Positions 31,801-40,547 of a stretch of DNA of 56,210 nt are shown here, one piece after another. The notes under the pieces were generated by a model, which did no database searches, was not told the DNA's origin, and saw nothing but the letters and a program-made list of their open reading frames with translations. The translations under genes and the position numbers were made by a program. The stretch's first letter is position 1. Each line of letters starts with the position of its first letter. The DNA comes from Nitrosotalea sp. (GTDB lineage: Archaea; Thermoproteota; Nitrososphaeria; Nitrososphaerales; Nitrosopumilaceae). Location: the NCBI GenBank assembly GCA_025451075.1, contig JANWLA010000013.1:1-56210 (forward strand). The letters run 5' to 3'.

Positions 31801-33293
31801 TGAATTCACTCTCATCTAATCTTATAGTTGTATTTCTTCTTTTAACTCCACTAGTTGGAGGAATTCTTGTAACATTTTTCAGAAAAAAAAGAATAATTGA
31901 AATTGTAACAATTTCTTCTGCATCACTCGTACTGATTCAAGTATTTTTTATTTTGTCTATAATAATAAATGAAAAAACACTTTCTGCATTTGGGAATGCT
32001 TTCTATATTGATTCTTTTGGAGCGGTAATTTTACTTCCAATATCAATAGTTGGATTTGTTTCTGTATTGTATTCAAAAAATTACATGGGAAGACAATACC
32101 ATATTGGACTAGTGGATGATAGACACATCGTGCGATATTATCAAGGCCTGAGCATCTTTTTGTTGTCCATGTTGGTTGTTCCAATCACCAATAACCTCGG
32201 AGTAATGTGGGTCACAGTGGAAGCAACCACATTAATTTCAGTTCTTTTGATTATGCTATACTTTAAAGAAAATGCCATCGAGGCAGCATGGAAATATCTC
32301 ATAATTGCAACAGTTGGGTTATCCTTTGCTCTAATAGGTACCGTATTTTTCTACTATGCAAACATCACTGCGGGAAGTTCTGAGGATGCAATGAACTGGA
32401 CAGGTATGGTGCATAATTCAAAATTGTTTGATCCTAGTCTAGTAAAAATTGCCTTTGTCTTTATTCTTGTAGGGTATGGAACCAAGGCTGGCCTTGCCCC
32501 CATGCATACTTGGTTGCCTGATGCACATAGTGAGGCGCCAACGCCTGTCAGTGCACTCTTGTCTGGAGTTCTCTTGAATTGTGCCCTTTACGGAATAATC
32601 AGGTTTCATATAGTAAGCAGCGGTACATTAGGTCCTGCATTTTCAAATCAACTTTTGATAATACTTGGAGTTGTATCAATAGGCATAGCCGCTGCCTCCA
32701 TTTACTTTCAAAAGGACATGAAAAGAATGTTGGCCTATTCAAGTGTTGAACATATGGGTATTGTATCACTTGGAATTGGATTTGGCGGTTTGTTTGGAAT
32801 CTATGGGGCAATACTCCAGATAATCAATCATGCCATAGCAAAACCGTTGATGTTTTTTGCGAGCGGAACAGTCAGCCAAAAATATGAAACAAAAGTAATG
32901 TCAAAAATCAAAGGAATAATCCAAGTGATGCCAATTACCGGTGCACTATTTTTGATTGGAGGGTTTGCACTGGTGGGGATGCCACCATTCAATATTTTCC
33001 TAAGTGAATTTCTTGTACTCAGTTCAGGTTTTCAGAGCGGGCAATTTCTTGTAACCATAATCGTGATATCATTTCTTGTGATAACATTTGCAGTGTTTTT
33101 ACGGCATTTGATAAAAATGACTTTTGGAAATCCTGTAACAGAAATGAAAAAAGATGACATGGGAAAACTAGCAATAGTGCCGATGGCGATATTGGCTTCA
33201 CTTGTCATAATATTTGGCTTCTACATCCCAGAACAATTGCAAACTTTGGTACATAACGCATCAAGCATAATCAATGGAGGAAGTATGACATGA
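31800..33293 (+). CDS. Ehr complex proton-pumping subunit, HyfF/NuoM-like
   Basis: 497-aa second antiporter-like subunit. MWVTVEATTLISVLLIMLYF, PMHTWLPDAHSEAPTPVSALLSGVLLNCALYG and QIINHAIAKPLMFFASG carry the channel Glu, Lys and His residues. The GTG start overlaps the previous stop by one base (TAGTG). With the HyfB-like subunit the complex has two large pump modules, as in hydrogenase-4. Confidence 0.9.
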   Translation: MNSLSSNLIVVFLLLTPLVGGILVTFFRKKRIIEIVTISSASLVLIQVFFILSIIINEKTLSAFGNAFYIDSFGAVILLPISIVGFVSVLYSKNYMGRQYHIGLVDDRHIVRYYQGLSIFLLSMLVVPITNNLGVMWVTVEATTLISVLLIMLYFKENAIEAAWKYLIIATVGLSFALIGTVFFYYANITAGSSEDAMNWTGMVHNSKLFDPSLVKIAFVFILVGYGTKAGLAPMHTWLPDAHSEAPTPVSALLSGVLLNCALYGIIRFHIVSSGTLGPAFSNQLLIILGVVSIGIAAASIYFQKDMKRMLAYSSVEHMGIVSLGIGFGGLFGIYGAILQIINHAIAKPLMFFASGTVSQKYETKVMSKIKGIIQVMPITGALFLIGGFALVGMPPFNIFLSEFLVLSSGFQSGQFLVTIIVISFLVITFAVFLRHLIKMTFGNPVTEMKKDDMGKLAIVPMAILASLVIIFGFYIPEQLQTLVHNASSIINGGSMT

Positions 33294-34912
33294 ACCAAGT
33301 AAATATCCAGATTTGTATCAAAGAAATAATATCCAGTTTCTTAAACAAAATAAAAAAAGTTGATCATAAAAATAACGAGATATACATTCATCTAAGAGAC
33401 ATTGATGACATGCCAGTAATATGTAATCATGTTTATACAAGTTTAAACACAAAACTTGCAACAATAATTTGTACCGATGAGCAAAAAAATGACAATGACT
33501 TTGTAATTCGTTATGTCTTTGAAAAATTAAATGCCGACATTTTTATTTTTATTATAGCATCACTGAAAAAAAGTAAATATTTTCCAAGCATCGTCTCACA
33601 AATACCGGCCGCAGCATCATACGAGCGTGAAATCAAGGATATGTTTGGGCTTGTTCCTGTTGGTAATCCTGACTTGAGACCACTAGTCTTACACGAACAC
33701 TGGCCAAATGATATTTTCCCCTTGAGAAAAGAGTTTGATCTCAAGACAAAAGTAGCAAGGCAAGAACAAGAATATCCATTTCTAAGAGTCGATGGTGATG
33801 GAATATGTGAAATCTCTGTTGGCCCAGTGCATGCTGGAATCATAGAACCTGGTCACTTTCGGTTCAGCGTTTTAGGGGAAAACATAATCAACCTAGAAAC
33901 ACGTCTTTTCTACGCCCACAAAGGAATAGAAAAACTTGCAGAGTCAATGAAACTCGATGAAGTCTTATTGTTGTCTGAAAGAATCTCAGGTGATGAATCT
34001 GTTGCAAATTCCACCGCTTATTGTCAAGCAATAGAAAAAATTTCGCAGGTATATATTCCAAACAAAGCAAAAAAGACAAGGACAATTTTTGGTGAGTTGG
34101 AACGAGTCTACAACCACATCGGAACACTGGGAGGAATTTCAACTGATGCAGGTTTTGCTTTTGGTGCTGCAAGATTGAATATTCTAAAAGAAAGGATGAT
34201 GCAGCTCAATGAATCCCTTAGTGGAAGTCGCATACTTTTTGGAGTAAATAGAATAGGTGGTGTAAAATACGATATATCTGACAAAAATAAAAAATTAATT
34301 CTTGAACAAATTGAAGAAGTTTCTTCTGATTTTGAAAAGATAATTGTGTTCCTTAGATCAAAATCGTCTTTTATGGATAGATTGAAAGGAACTGGTATCA
34401 TACCAAAGAAAATTGCACATGATCTTGGCATTGTAGGAGTTGCTGCAAGATGTGTGGGAATTGATGTAGATACAAGACATGATCATCCATATGCAAACTA
34501 TACTGTTCACAATAGCAGAACGCCTCAACAAATAATGCAGGATCAAATTGAGATGGAAAAAAGATCAGGCGATGCATTGGCTAGGTTTGAAGTCAGAGTA
34601 AAAGAAGTCCATGATTCATTTAAAATCGTGAGAGAATCGCTTGACCTTGATGATGACGACGGTCTATTTACAGAGGTTCCAAAGGAAATAACACCTTACA
34701 GTTATGCGCTTGGATATGCTGAATCCCATAGGGGGCAAACACTTCACTGGATTATGATGGGTGAGAAAAACTCTATATTCAGATATAAAATCAGGACTGC
34801 TTCATTTTGCAACTGGAAAATAATCGAACATGCTGTACTAAACGACATCGTTCCTGATTTTCCACTGGTAAACAAAAGTCTGGATCTTTCTTATTCGGGT
34901 AATGATCTATGA
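33290..34912 (+). CDS. Ehr complex large subunit (NuoC-NuoD/HyfG-like) lacking [NiFe] cysteines
   Basis: 540 aa: an N-terminal 30-kDa (NuoC-like) domain (1-150, with YEREIKDMFGLVPVGNPDLR) fused to a 49-kDa/hydrogenase large-subunit domain. In [NiFe] hydrogenases the first metal motif is R-x-C-G-x-C; here it is R231-I-S233-G-D-E236. The second, D-P-C-x-x-C, is D532-L-S534-Y-S-G537. All four Ni ligands are lost, so the protein cannot hold a NiFe site and is not a hydrogenase. The remaining fold (FYAHKGIEKLAE, SHRGQTLHWIMMG-like region) is intact. Start overlaps the previous stop (ATGA). Confidence 0.9.
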   Translation: MNQVNIQICIKEIISSFLNKIKKVDHKNNEIYIHLRDIDDMPVICNHVYTSLNTKLATIICTDEQKNDNDFVIRYVFEKLNADIFIFIIASLKKSKYFPSIVSQIPAAASYEREIKDMFGLVPVGNPDLRPLVLHEHWPNDIFPLRKEFDLKTKVARQEQEYPFLRVDGDGICEISVGPVHAGIIEPGHFRFSVLGENIINLETRLFYAHKGIEKLAESMKLDEVLLLSERISGDESVANSTAYCQAIEKISQVYIPNKAKKTRTIFGELERVYNHIGTLGGISTDAGFAFGAARLNILKERMMQLNESLSGSRILFGVNRIGGVKYDISDKNKKLILEQIEEVSSDFEKIIVFLRSKSSFMDRLKGTGIIPKKIAHDLGIVGVAARCVGIDVDTRHDHPYANYTVHNSRTPQQIMQDQIEMEKRSGDALARFEVRVKEVHDSFKIVRESLDLDDDDGLFTEVPKEITPYSYALGYAESHRGQTLHWIMMGEKNSIFRYKIRTASFCNWKIIEHAVLNDIVPDFPLVNKSLDLSYSGNDL

Positions 34913-35700
34913 CAGAAAAATCTAGAAAAATACTTGGCAATCATGTGGAAACTAGGAATCTAGATGACTTGATTATTGCAGATAATTATCGAGGCAAGAT
35001 TACGTTCACATCTGAAACGGTACACGGTCAACAAGATCTGTTAGAAAGTATCTGTCCAACAAAAGCTTTGTCCAAAAAAGATAGTGATACAATGACTCTG
35101 GATAATGGCAAGTGCATAATGTGTGGCTATTGTACAGAATCTTTTCCAAAACTAATGAAAATAGAAAACAAGTGTCCAAGTCCAACCAAAACCAAAAATA
35201 AACTAGTTGAATATTCTGCTCCGCAAGAACATTTGCCAGAAAAATCTTATGAGCAAATAGGTAGAGAACTAAAAGAAAAAATTAAAAAATTATTTGGACG
35301 TTCACTTGCAATACGTGAAATTGATGCAGGATCATGCAATGGTTGCGAAATAGAAATTACTGCTCTAAATAATCCGATATATGACATTGAAAGATTTGGA
35401 ATCTGTTTTGTATCGTCCCCTAGGCATGCAGATGTGTTATTGGTAACTGGCCCTGCCTCAAGAAATATGCAAACTGCATTGCTGAGAACTTATGAGGCAA
35501 CACCATCCCCTAAAATTGTAATTGCTGTAGGTGCATGTGCTTGTAGTGGAGGTATATTTGGTGATAGCTATGCAACAACAGGTGGCATTGATAATGTCAT
35601 TCCTGTTGATGTTTATATTCCAGGGTGTCCGCCTAGGCCAGAAATATTGATTCAGGGATTGCTGTTGGCTGTTAATAGGATGATTACAAATGGGATTTAA
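34909..35700 (+). CDS. Ehr complex small subunit: ferredoxin-like domain fused to NuoB/HyfI-like domain
   Basis: 263 aa. The N-terminal part has Cys49-Pro and C69-x2-C72-x2-C75, enough for one [4Fe-4S] cluster of a half ferredoxin (HyfH remnant). The C-terminal domain (130-260) is NuoB/HyfI-like with all four proximal-cluster ligands: C143-x2-C146 (GSCNGCE), C210 (VGACAC) and C240 (PGCPPRP). So electrons can reach the large subunit even though its NiFe site is gone. Start overlaps by 4 nt, and the end overlaps the downstream 51-aa gene. Confidence 0.9.
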   Translation: MTEKSRKILGNHVETRNLDDLIIADNYRGKITFTSETVHGQQDLLESICPTKALSKKDSDTMTLDNGKCIMCGYCTESFPKLMKIENKCPSPTKTKNKLVEYSAPQEHLPEKSYEQIGRELKEKIKKLFGRSLAIREIDAGSCNGCEIEITALNNPIYDIERFGICFVSSPRHADVLLVTGPASRNMQTALLRTYEATPSPKIVIAVGACACSGGIFGDSYATTGGIDNVIPVDVYIPGCPPRPEILIQGLLLAVNRMITNGI

Positions 35701-35845
35701 GGAATTTTACTGTTCAACCTGTAAGAAAAAACTGGGCAGATATAATGAAAAATATTTTTCCGACGATCGATTAAATGAAATTCTTGCTAACAATCACACT
35801 AAATGCATACGTGAGGGACACAATTTAATGATTTTAAGACCATAG
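35690..35845 (+). CDS. 51-aa CxxC zinc-finger-like protein at the end of the Ehr operon
   Basis: Short gene starting MGFKEFYCSTCKKKLGRYNE; its ATG overlaps the last codons of the small subunit gene. Pattern: Y-C-x2-C-K-K-x-L-G-R-Y-N-x-K-Y-F, then N-H-x3-C and E-G-H. Two Cys plus His/Cys/His could bind one zinc. A clear paralogue is at 49837-49998 (same YC..CKK.LGRYN.KYF core and EGH end), which supports both as real genes. Function unknown; the position suggests an accessory or regulatory role for the complex. Confidence 0.75.
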   Translation: MGFKEFYCSTCKKKLGRYNEKYFSDDRLNEILANNHTKCIREGHNLMILRP

Positions 35846-36042
35846 AATCTAGAGTTATTCAAGATATGTTTGAAATGAAAATTTAATCTATGAATTATAC
35901 ATATAGAGCATAGATTCGTTAACCTAATAATATGAAATGTATATTTGATCTGTTGAACGGTTCATGAAAAAAACTTAACATTTTCTCACCGCTTATTTAT
36001 TAGATAGATAGTCTTGCAAGAAATTGATGTGTGGTATAGATA

Positions 36043-36876
36043 ATGCCATTTGTGAGCGTCGATAAGGAAAACTCGAGTTCAATTGATCTTTATTATGAAG
36101 ATCACGGATCAGGCAAGCCAGTTGTACTAATCCACGGGTACCCACTTAACGGAGCTTCATGGGAAAAGCAAATTCCAATCTTGCTTGATGCAGGGTTTCG
36201 GGTAATCACGTATGATCGTAGAGGCTTTGGTAACTCAAGCAAGCCTACAACAGGCTATAACTATGATAGATTCGCCGAAGACCTTCATAAACTTGTGAAA
36301 CATCTTGGGCTACATGATTTTTCTCTTGTAGGTTTTTCTATGGGGGGCGGCGAAATTGCTCGATACTTTGGAAAGTATGGATCCAAAGGCGTCAAAAAGG
36401 CAGTCTTCATAAGTGCAGTTCCGCCTTTCTTGCTTAAAACGCAAGACAATCCTGAAGGGGTGGACCAAGCTGTCTTTGATGGAATACAAAAAGCAGTAGC
36501 ATCTGATCGTTATGCGTTCTTTACAGAGTTCTTCAAGAATTTCTTCAATACTGATTTGCTCATAGGCAAGAGAGTAAGTGAACAGACAGTCCAAGCGTGT
36601 TGGAATGTAGCAGCTAGCGCATCTGCCACCGCAAGCTATGCTTGCGTACCTACTTGGCATGAAGATTTCCGCAAAGATCTGACCAGAGTCGACGTGCCAA
36701 CTCTTGTCATTCACGGTGATGCGGATCGTATTGTTCCCCTATCGGCATCGGGCGAAAAAACAGCCAAGTTGGTCAAGGGGGCACGACTGGTAGTCGTAAA
36801 GGATGGACCACATTGTATATCATGGACACACGCAGATGAAGTAAACTCTGCATTACTGGACTTTCTCAAATCCTAA
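36043..36876 (+). CDS. Alpha/beta hydrolase (non-heme chloroperoxidase type)
   Basis: 277-aa esterase/haloperoxidase-like hydrolase. Catalytic triad candidates are Ser99 in GFSMGG, Asp228 in HGDADRIVP and His257 in DGPHCIS; the oxyanion motif HGYPLNG follows strand 3. The C-terminal WTHADEVNSALLDFLKS is typical of the cofactor-free haloperoxidase family, which is mostly bacterial. Codon use looks richer in G and C than in neighbours, hinting at lateral acquisition. It stands alone, about 200 nt after the Ehr operon. Confidence 0.88.
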   Translation: MPFVSVDKENSSSIDLYYEDHGSGKPVVLIHGYPLNGASWEKQIPILLDAGFRVITYDRRGFGNSSKPTTGYNYDRFAEDLHKLVKHLGLHDFSLVGFSMGGGEIARYFGKYGSKGVKKAVFISAVPPFLLKTQDNPEGVDQAVFDGIQKAVASDRYAFFTEFFKNFFNTDLLIGKRVSEQTVQACWNVAASASATASYACVPTWHEDFRKDLTRVDVPTLVIHGDADRIVPLSASGEKTAKLVKGARLVVVKDGPHCISWTHADEVNSALLDFLKS

Positions 36877-36938
36877 CTTGTTTTTTGATTTATTGATTAG
36901 TTGATAAATACATGGTAGAAGATTCTGTAAACTAGAAT

Positions 36939-37457
36939 CTATACGACGGCTCTTTTGCTGACTGGGTTGGAAGAAGGCTTTCTCTCGGCTGATCTTCTCC
37001 TCAGTTTGCTTCCACATATGGGGCAGTCTGACATTTTTTTTTGCACCTTGTTGCAGGCAGGACAAAAATAAACACTATCTAATATTTTTGATATGCCTTT
37101 GGTCATTATTGGAGTGACTTTGAGTTCCAAATGTTTTGCAACATTTGATACTGTATAATCATCTGTTACAAGCTCGCCATCTATCTGGATGCATAATGCA
37201 AGAACGGATACATCTTCTTTTGATAAATTGGGAAGGTCTCCTGTCTGATTTGCCTTTTCCAAAATTATATTGGTGAATTTTTTTTCTGGTTCTATGATAT
37301 GTAGCCTGCCTAGATCAATGAGGGTCTGTACTGCACCATGGTTTTTCTTGATGTGCTTTATTTCCTCAAAAACTAGCGGAGTTGTAAAACCTTGTTCTTG
37401 AGAAGAAAACGGCACTCCAGCATAAAATGACGTTGCATCTAAAACTCTAGAAGCCAA
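36939..37457 (-). CDS. nob1: rRNA maturation endonuclease Nob1
   Basis: 172 aa: an N-terminal PIN domain (VLDATSFYAGVPF with the first catalytic Asp, KEDVSVLALC and LVTDDYTVSNVA with further acidic residues) and a C-terminal zinc ribbon (FCPACNKVQ and DCPICGSKL). This is the architecture of Nob1, which trims the 3' end of 16S rRNA. It overlaps the NAD kinase gene by 11 nt as the downstream member of a two-gene operon. The basic C-terminus (RRRSAERK) suits RNA binding. Confidence 0.9.
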   Translation of the reverse strand: MASRVLDATSFYAGVPFSSQEQGFTTPLVFEEIKHIKKNHGAVQTLIDLGRLHIIEPEKKFTNIILEKANQTGDLPNLSKEDVSVLALCIQIDGELVTDDYTVSNVAKHLELKVTPIMTKGISKILDSVYFCPACNKVQKKMSDCPICGSKLRRRSAERKPSSNPVSKRAVV

Positions 37458-38262
37458 GCTTGCTCATCTGTCTCAAACCTTGTTTTTTGAGTCTGACAAA
37501 TACTGCATGTTTTTTGTATTTTTTTATAGTTATTACTTCGTCAAATCTTGCAGTCTTGATGACTTGGGCATCCATGATTATGTTTGAATCGTGATTGCTG
37601 ATTATCTCAATTTTCTCATCAGGAACAACAATTGATGGTAACTTGTTGACTGGTGCAACTGGTGTTATGATGACAACATCTAGACTCTCGTGAAGAATTG
37701 GGCCTCCAAGAGAATACGAGTGGCCGGTGGAACCGCTTGGGGTTGCAACAATCACTCCGTCCATCTTTTGTGTTACTGTATCACTCTGGAACTTGATCTC
37801 AAACAGAGATGTCTTTGTTAAATTTTGTCTGTTGATGTAAATTTCATTTAATGCTGGCGGAAAGTCTTGTCCTCCACAAGATGCAACTACTCTGGTTCTT
37901 TTGTCAAGGAAAATCTTGTCTGCAATGATTTGCTCAATTGCAGTATCTATATCTGCAAGTGTTATCTCTGATAATATACCCCTGTTTCCTCCAACATTTA
38001 TTGCAAGATTTGGAACTTCATTTTCTAAATATCTAAAAGTCCTCAGCGTTGTTCCGTCTCCTCCTAGAGTTATTGTCAAATCAAGTTTAGTGGTCTTGAG
38101 ATCTTCTAAATCATTGACCTTTTTTGCGCCATCTACATCACCTGGTGAAACTGTATACACCTTGGCTTTTTTTGCAAGTAGTTTCTTGGCAACTTTTTTT
38201 ACTGCGTCTTCTGATTCTTTTGAGCCGACTTTGCTTATGAGTGCAACATTATGAAGTTCCAA
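37447..38262 (-). CDS. nadK: NAD kinase
   Basis: 271 aa; phosphorylates NAD to NADP. The GGDGT catalytic motif (LGGDGTTLR), GNRGILSE (NxGxLGFLT-equivalent), and GVIVATPSGSTGHSYSLGGPI (TPTGSTAYxxSAGGP-equivalent) are all present. ATP versus polyphosphate as donor cannot be read from the sequence; note that a PPK2 is encoded in this window. Transcribed with nob1. Confidence 0.92.
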   Translation of the reverse strand: MELHNVALISKVGSKESEDAVKKVAKKLLAKKAKVYTVSPGDVDGAKKVNDLEDLKTTKLDLTITLGGDGTTLRTFRYLENEVPNLAINVGGNRGILSEITLADIDTAIEQIIADKIFLDKRTRVVASCGGQDFPPALNEIYINRQNLTKTSLFEIKFQSDTVTQKMDGVIVATPSGSTGHSYSLGGPILHESLDVVIITPVAPVNKLPSIVVPDEKIEIISNHDSNIIMDAQVIKTARFDEVITIKKYKKHAVFVRLKKQGLRQMSKLGF

Positions 38263-38351
38263 TCAAAAATATCAATTCTAATTTCACTTAAAAAGCATCT
38301 GATGGGTATAAAATATTAAGAACCGTCTGAGCCTAGTATGATAGAGAGAAA

Positions 38352-39194
38352 ATGAATTATGCTCAACAAGTTTTAGTAGATACAGAAACCGTAGCAAATA
38401 ATCTTAACAGTAAATCATTCAAGGTTGTTGAGGTAGACTATGATCCTGAAAATGCCTACAGGGCAGGTCACCTGCAGGGAGCTAGTCTCATCTGGTGGAA
38501 AAGAGACATCAATGATCCTATTACACGGGATATAATCAGCAAATCACAGTTTGAAGATCTTTTATCCCGAAACGGAATAACTCCACAATCTGAGGTAATT
38601 TTGTATGGTGACTTTAACAATTGGTTTGCAGCCTTTGTATTTTGGATATTCAAGTATTATGGACATGAAAACGTAAAGATAATGAACGGCGGACGAAAAA
38701 AATGGGAAATTGAAAACAGGTTCTACACAAAGGATGAACCGCAAATACCAAAAACAAATTATGTTGCCCAACCTCCAAACGAAGGACTTCGTGCATATTT
38801 GTTTGATGTAAGAAGAGCACTTGACAAGAGAGATACTGTTCTAGTTGATGTACGTTCACCAAAAGAATTTTCAGGAGAGATAACTGCTCCTGCAGAATAT
38901 CCCATGGAACATGCCCAAAGGGGAGGACACATTCCAAATGCAAACAACATTCCTTGGGCAAGTGCAGTAAATGATACTGATGGCACTTTCAAGTCCGTAG
39001 AAGATCTCAAGAAAATTTATGAAACAAAAGGTGTGACACCTGACAAAGATGTCATATGCTACTGCAGAATTGGGGAACGATCTTCGCATACTTGGTTTGT
39101 TCTAAAGTATTTGCTTGGGTATCCTCAAGTTAGAAACTATGACGGTTCCTGGACTGAATGGGGTAATATGATTGGAAACCCAATCGAAAAATAA
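38352..39194 (+). CDS. Sulfurtransferase with two rhodanese domains
   Basis: 280-aa thiosulfate/3-mercaptopyruvate sulfurtransferase-like protein. The N-terminal domain (VVEVDYDPENAYRAGHLQGASLIWW) is inactive; the C-terminal domain has VLVDVRSPKEF and the catalytic cysteine loop CYCRIGERSSH. The CRIGER loop fits thiosulfate-type enzymes better than the mercaptopyruvate type (CGSGVT). The end overlaps the next gene by 23 nt. Confidence 0.9.
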   Translation: MNYAQQVLVDTETVANNLNSKSFKVVEVDYDPENAYRAGHLQGASLIWWKRDINDPITRDIISKSQFEDLLSRNGITPQSEVILYGDFNNWFAAFVFWIFKYYGHENVKIMNGGRKKWEIENRFYTKDEPQIPKTNYVAQPPNEGLRAYLFDVRRALDKRDTVLVDVRSPKEFSGEITAPAEYPMEHAQRGGHIPNANNIPWASAVNDTDGTFKSVEDLKKIYETKGVTPDKDVICYCRIGERSSHTWFVLKYLLGYPQVRNYDGSWTEWGNMIGNPIEK

Positions 39195-39504
39195 CGAAAC
39201 TGCTCCAGAACCAACAATTCTGAAAAAAGGTATATTCTATGCCATAGTAGACGATCCTGCTTATTTTATAATGGAAGACAAGACCAAACGCGGTCTTACT
39301 GTTCTAGAAAGATCGGTTGATGAAAAATATGGCGTTTCTGCTGATAAAGGCATGATATACGACATGGATGGGATTGGGCATAAAGTGGGAATAAGATGGT
39401 ATTTTCCCAAGGAGAAATTTGGGTTTGATAAGGTTCTTGAACACGCAACCGAGATGGAGCAGAGATACAGAAAGATCCGCGAAGAGACTTGCCCTGATTA
39501 TTGA
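39172..39504 (+). CDS. Conserved hypothetical protein overlapping the sulfurtransferase
   Basis: About 110 aa, starting at a TTG within the end of the rhodanese gene. Core: GIFYAIVDDPAYFIMEDKTKRGLTVLERSVDEKYG, then GIRWYFPKEKFGFDKVLEHATEMEQRY. Charged, mixed alpha/beta, one C-terminal Cys; no family recognised. The 23-nt overlap suggests translational coupling with the sulfurtransferase, so it may be a partner or persulfide acceptor, but this is inference. Confidence 0.65.
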   Translation: METQSKNNETAPEPTILKKGIFYAIVDDPAYFIMEDKTKRGLTVLERSVDEKYGVSADKGMIYDMDGIGHKVGIRWYFPKEKFGFDKVLEHATEMEQRYRKIREETCPDY

Positions 39505-39542
39505 GAAGCATTTTTAAACTCTTTTTCCATTATACCAATCAG

Positions 39543-40496
39543 ATGTCACTCCTGCTAAAGGACAAAGTGTATACAGTTCAGTCGGCTACATCTAAAAGAG
39601 GAGTATATCCTTTACACAGTTACAAGCTTGGTCTTTATCGTCTTCCTGTAAAACTTGAAGACACTTATGAAATCGATTCTATTGTTAGTGGGTTCAAGAA
39701 AGTTTTTGAAATGGACAAGTTTGCTGACAGAGTTTACGCTACATATCGCTGGAAAGAAGAAAACATGCCAGACCCAGATGATAGTGGATACAAGTCTATA
39801 GATCTTGAAGTTCAAGTTGAGATTGTAACTGGAGAAGTTGTGGACATGATCTACCAGATTTATCCAGTCGAAAAATATGGTGACGGTCTATGGGTTAAAG
39901 ATTACAGAAAGAAGGCAGATGCAAATGCAAAGATGATAATTGATACGATTCTGAGAAATAGTGTTCTTGCTGACAGGATGGTGGAGCATGAAGTGAAAAC
40001 AAAACAAATGACTCCAGAACAAGCTCTACAAGAATTAGAACACATGACACCGCTAGCTCAGATTGTTCCTAATGCAAAACCAAAACCAAAACCTGCAGCT
40101 CCTCAACCGGGACAACAAGTGGTACAAGAAGCAGAACCAGAGACACCATCTGGAGCAAAGCCAGGTCCAATCGATGTTGACTTTAAATCAAAACTCAAAG
40201 TTGTCGAGACTTTTACTGCACCGTCTAGTCATAAAATAAAAGTATTCGGCCACAGAAAGGGCAATGAAATCCTTGGAATCTGGGGAGAGTATGTATCAGT
40301 TGATTATGATATCTGTGTGGGTGACGGTGCATGCATAGATGCATGCCCTGTGAAAGTTTACGAGTGGGCTGAATTTGCAGGCAATCCAGCTTCTGATAAA
40401 AAACCATTGATGGCAAGAGAGCCTGATTGCATATTTTGTCTAGCTTGTGAAAACGTATGTCCAGTCCAAGCAATCAAGATATCAAAGAAAGGATAG
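39543..40496 (+). CDS. Ferredoxin with [3Fe-4S]/[4Fe-4S] domain and large N-terminal extension
   Basis: About 318 aa. The C-terminal 75 residues hold C-V-G-D-G-A-C-I-D-A-C-P, where Asp replaces the second Cys (typical of a [3Fe-4S] site in archaeal 7Fe ferredoxins), and C-I-F-C-L-A-C-E-N-V-C-P for a [4Fe-4S] cluster. Residues 1-165 form an unknown domain, followed by a Pro/Lys-rich linker (NAKPKPKPAAPQP). The ATG at 39543 is chosen because a TATA-like TTTTTAAAC lies about 27 nt upstream. Probably an electron carrier with a docking domain. Confidence 0.85.
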   Translation: MSLLLKDKVYTVQSATSKRGVYPLHSYKLGLYRLPVKLEDTYEIDSIVSGFKKVFEMDKFADRVYATYRWKEENMPDPDDSGYKSIDLEVQVEIVTGEVVDMIYQIYPVEKYGDGLWVKDYRKKADANAKMIIDTILRNSVLADRMVEHEVKTKQMTPEQALQELEHMTPLAQIVPNAKPKPKPAAPQPGQQVVQEAEPETPSGAKPGPIDVDFKSKLKVVETFTAPSSHKIKVFGHRKGNEILGIWGEYVSVDYDICVGDGACIDACPVKVYEWAEFAGNPASDKKPLMAREPDCIFCLACENVCPVQAIKISKKG

Positions 40497-40547
40497 CTAA
40501 AATTTTAGCGGTACGGCTATAAAGACTTCAGAGTTGAAAAACTCTAA

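Noticed and set aside
33290-35700. True group 4 [NiFe] hydrogenase
   Set aside because: All four Ni-binding cysteines are absent from the large subunit, and no maturation genes are seen.
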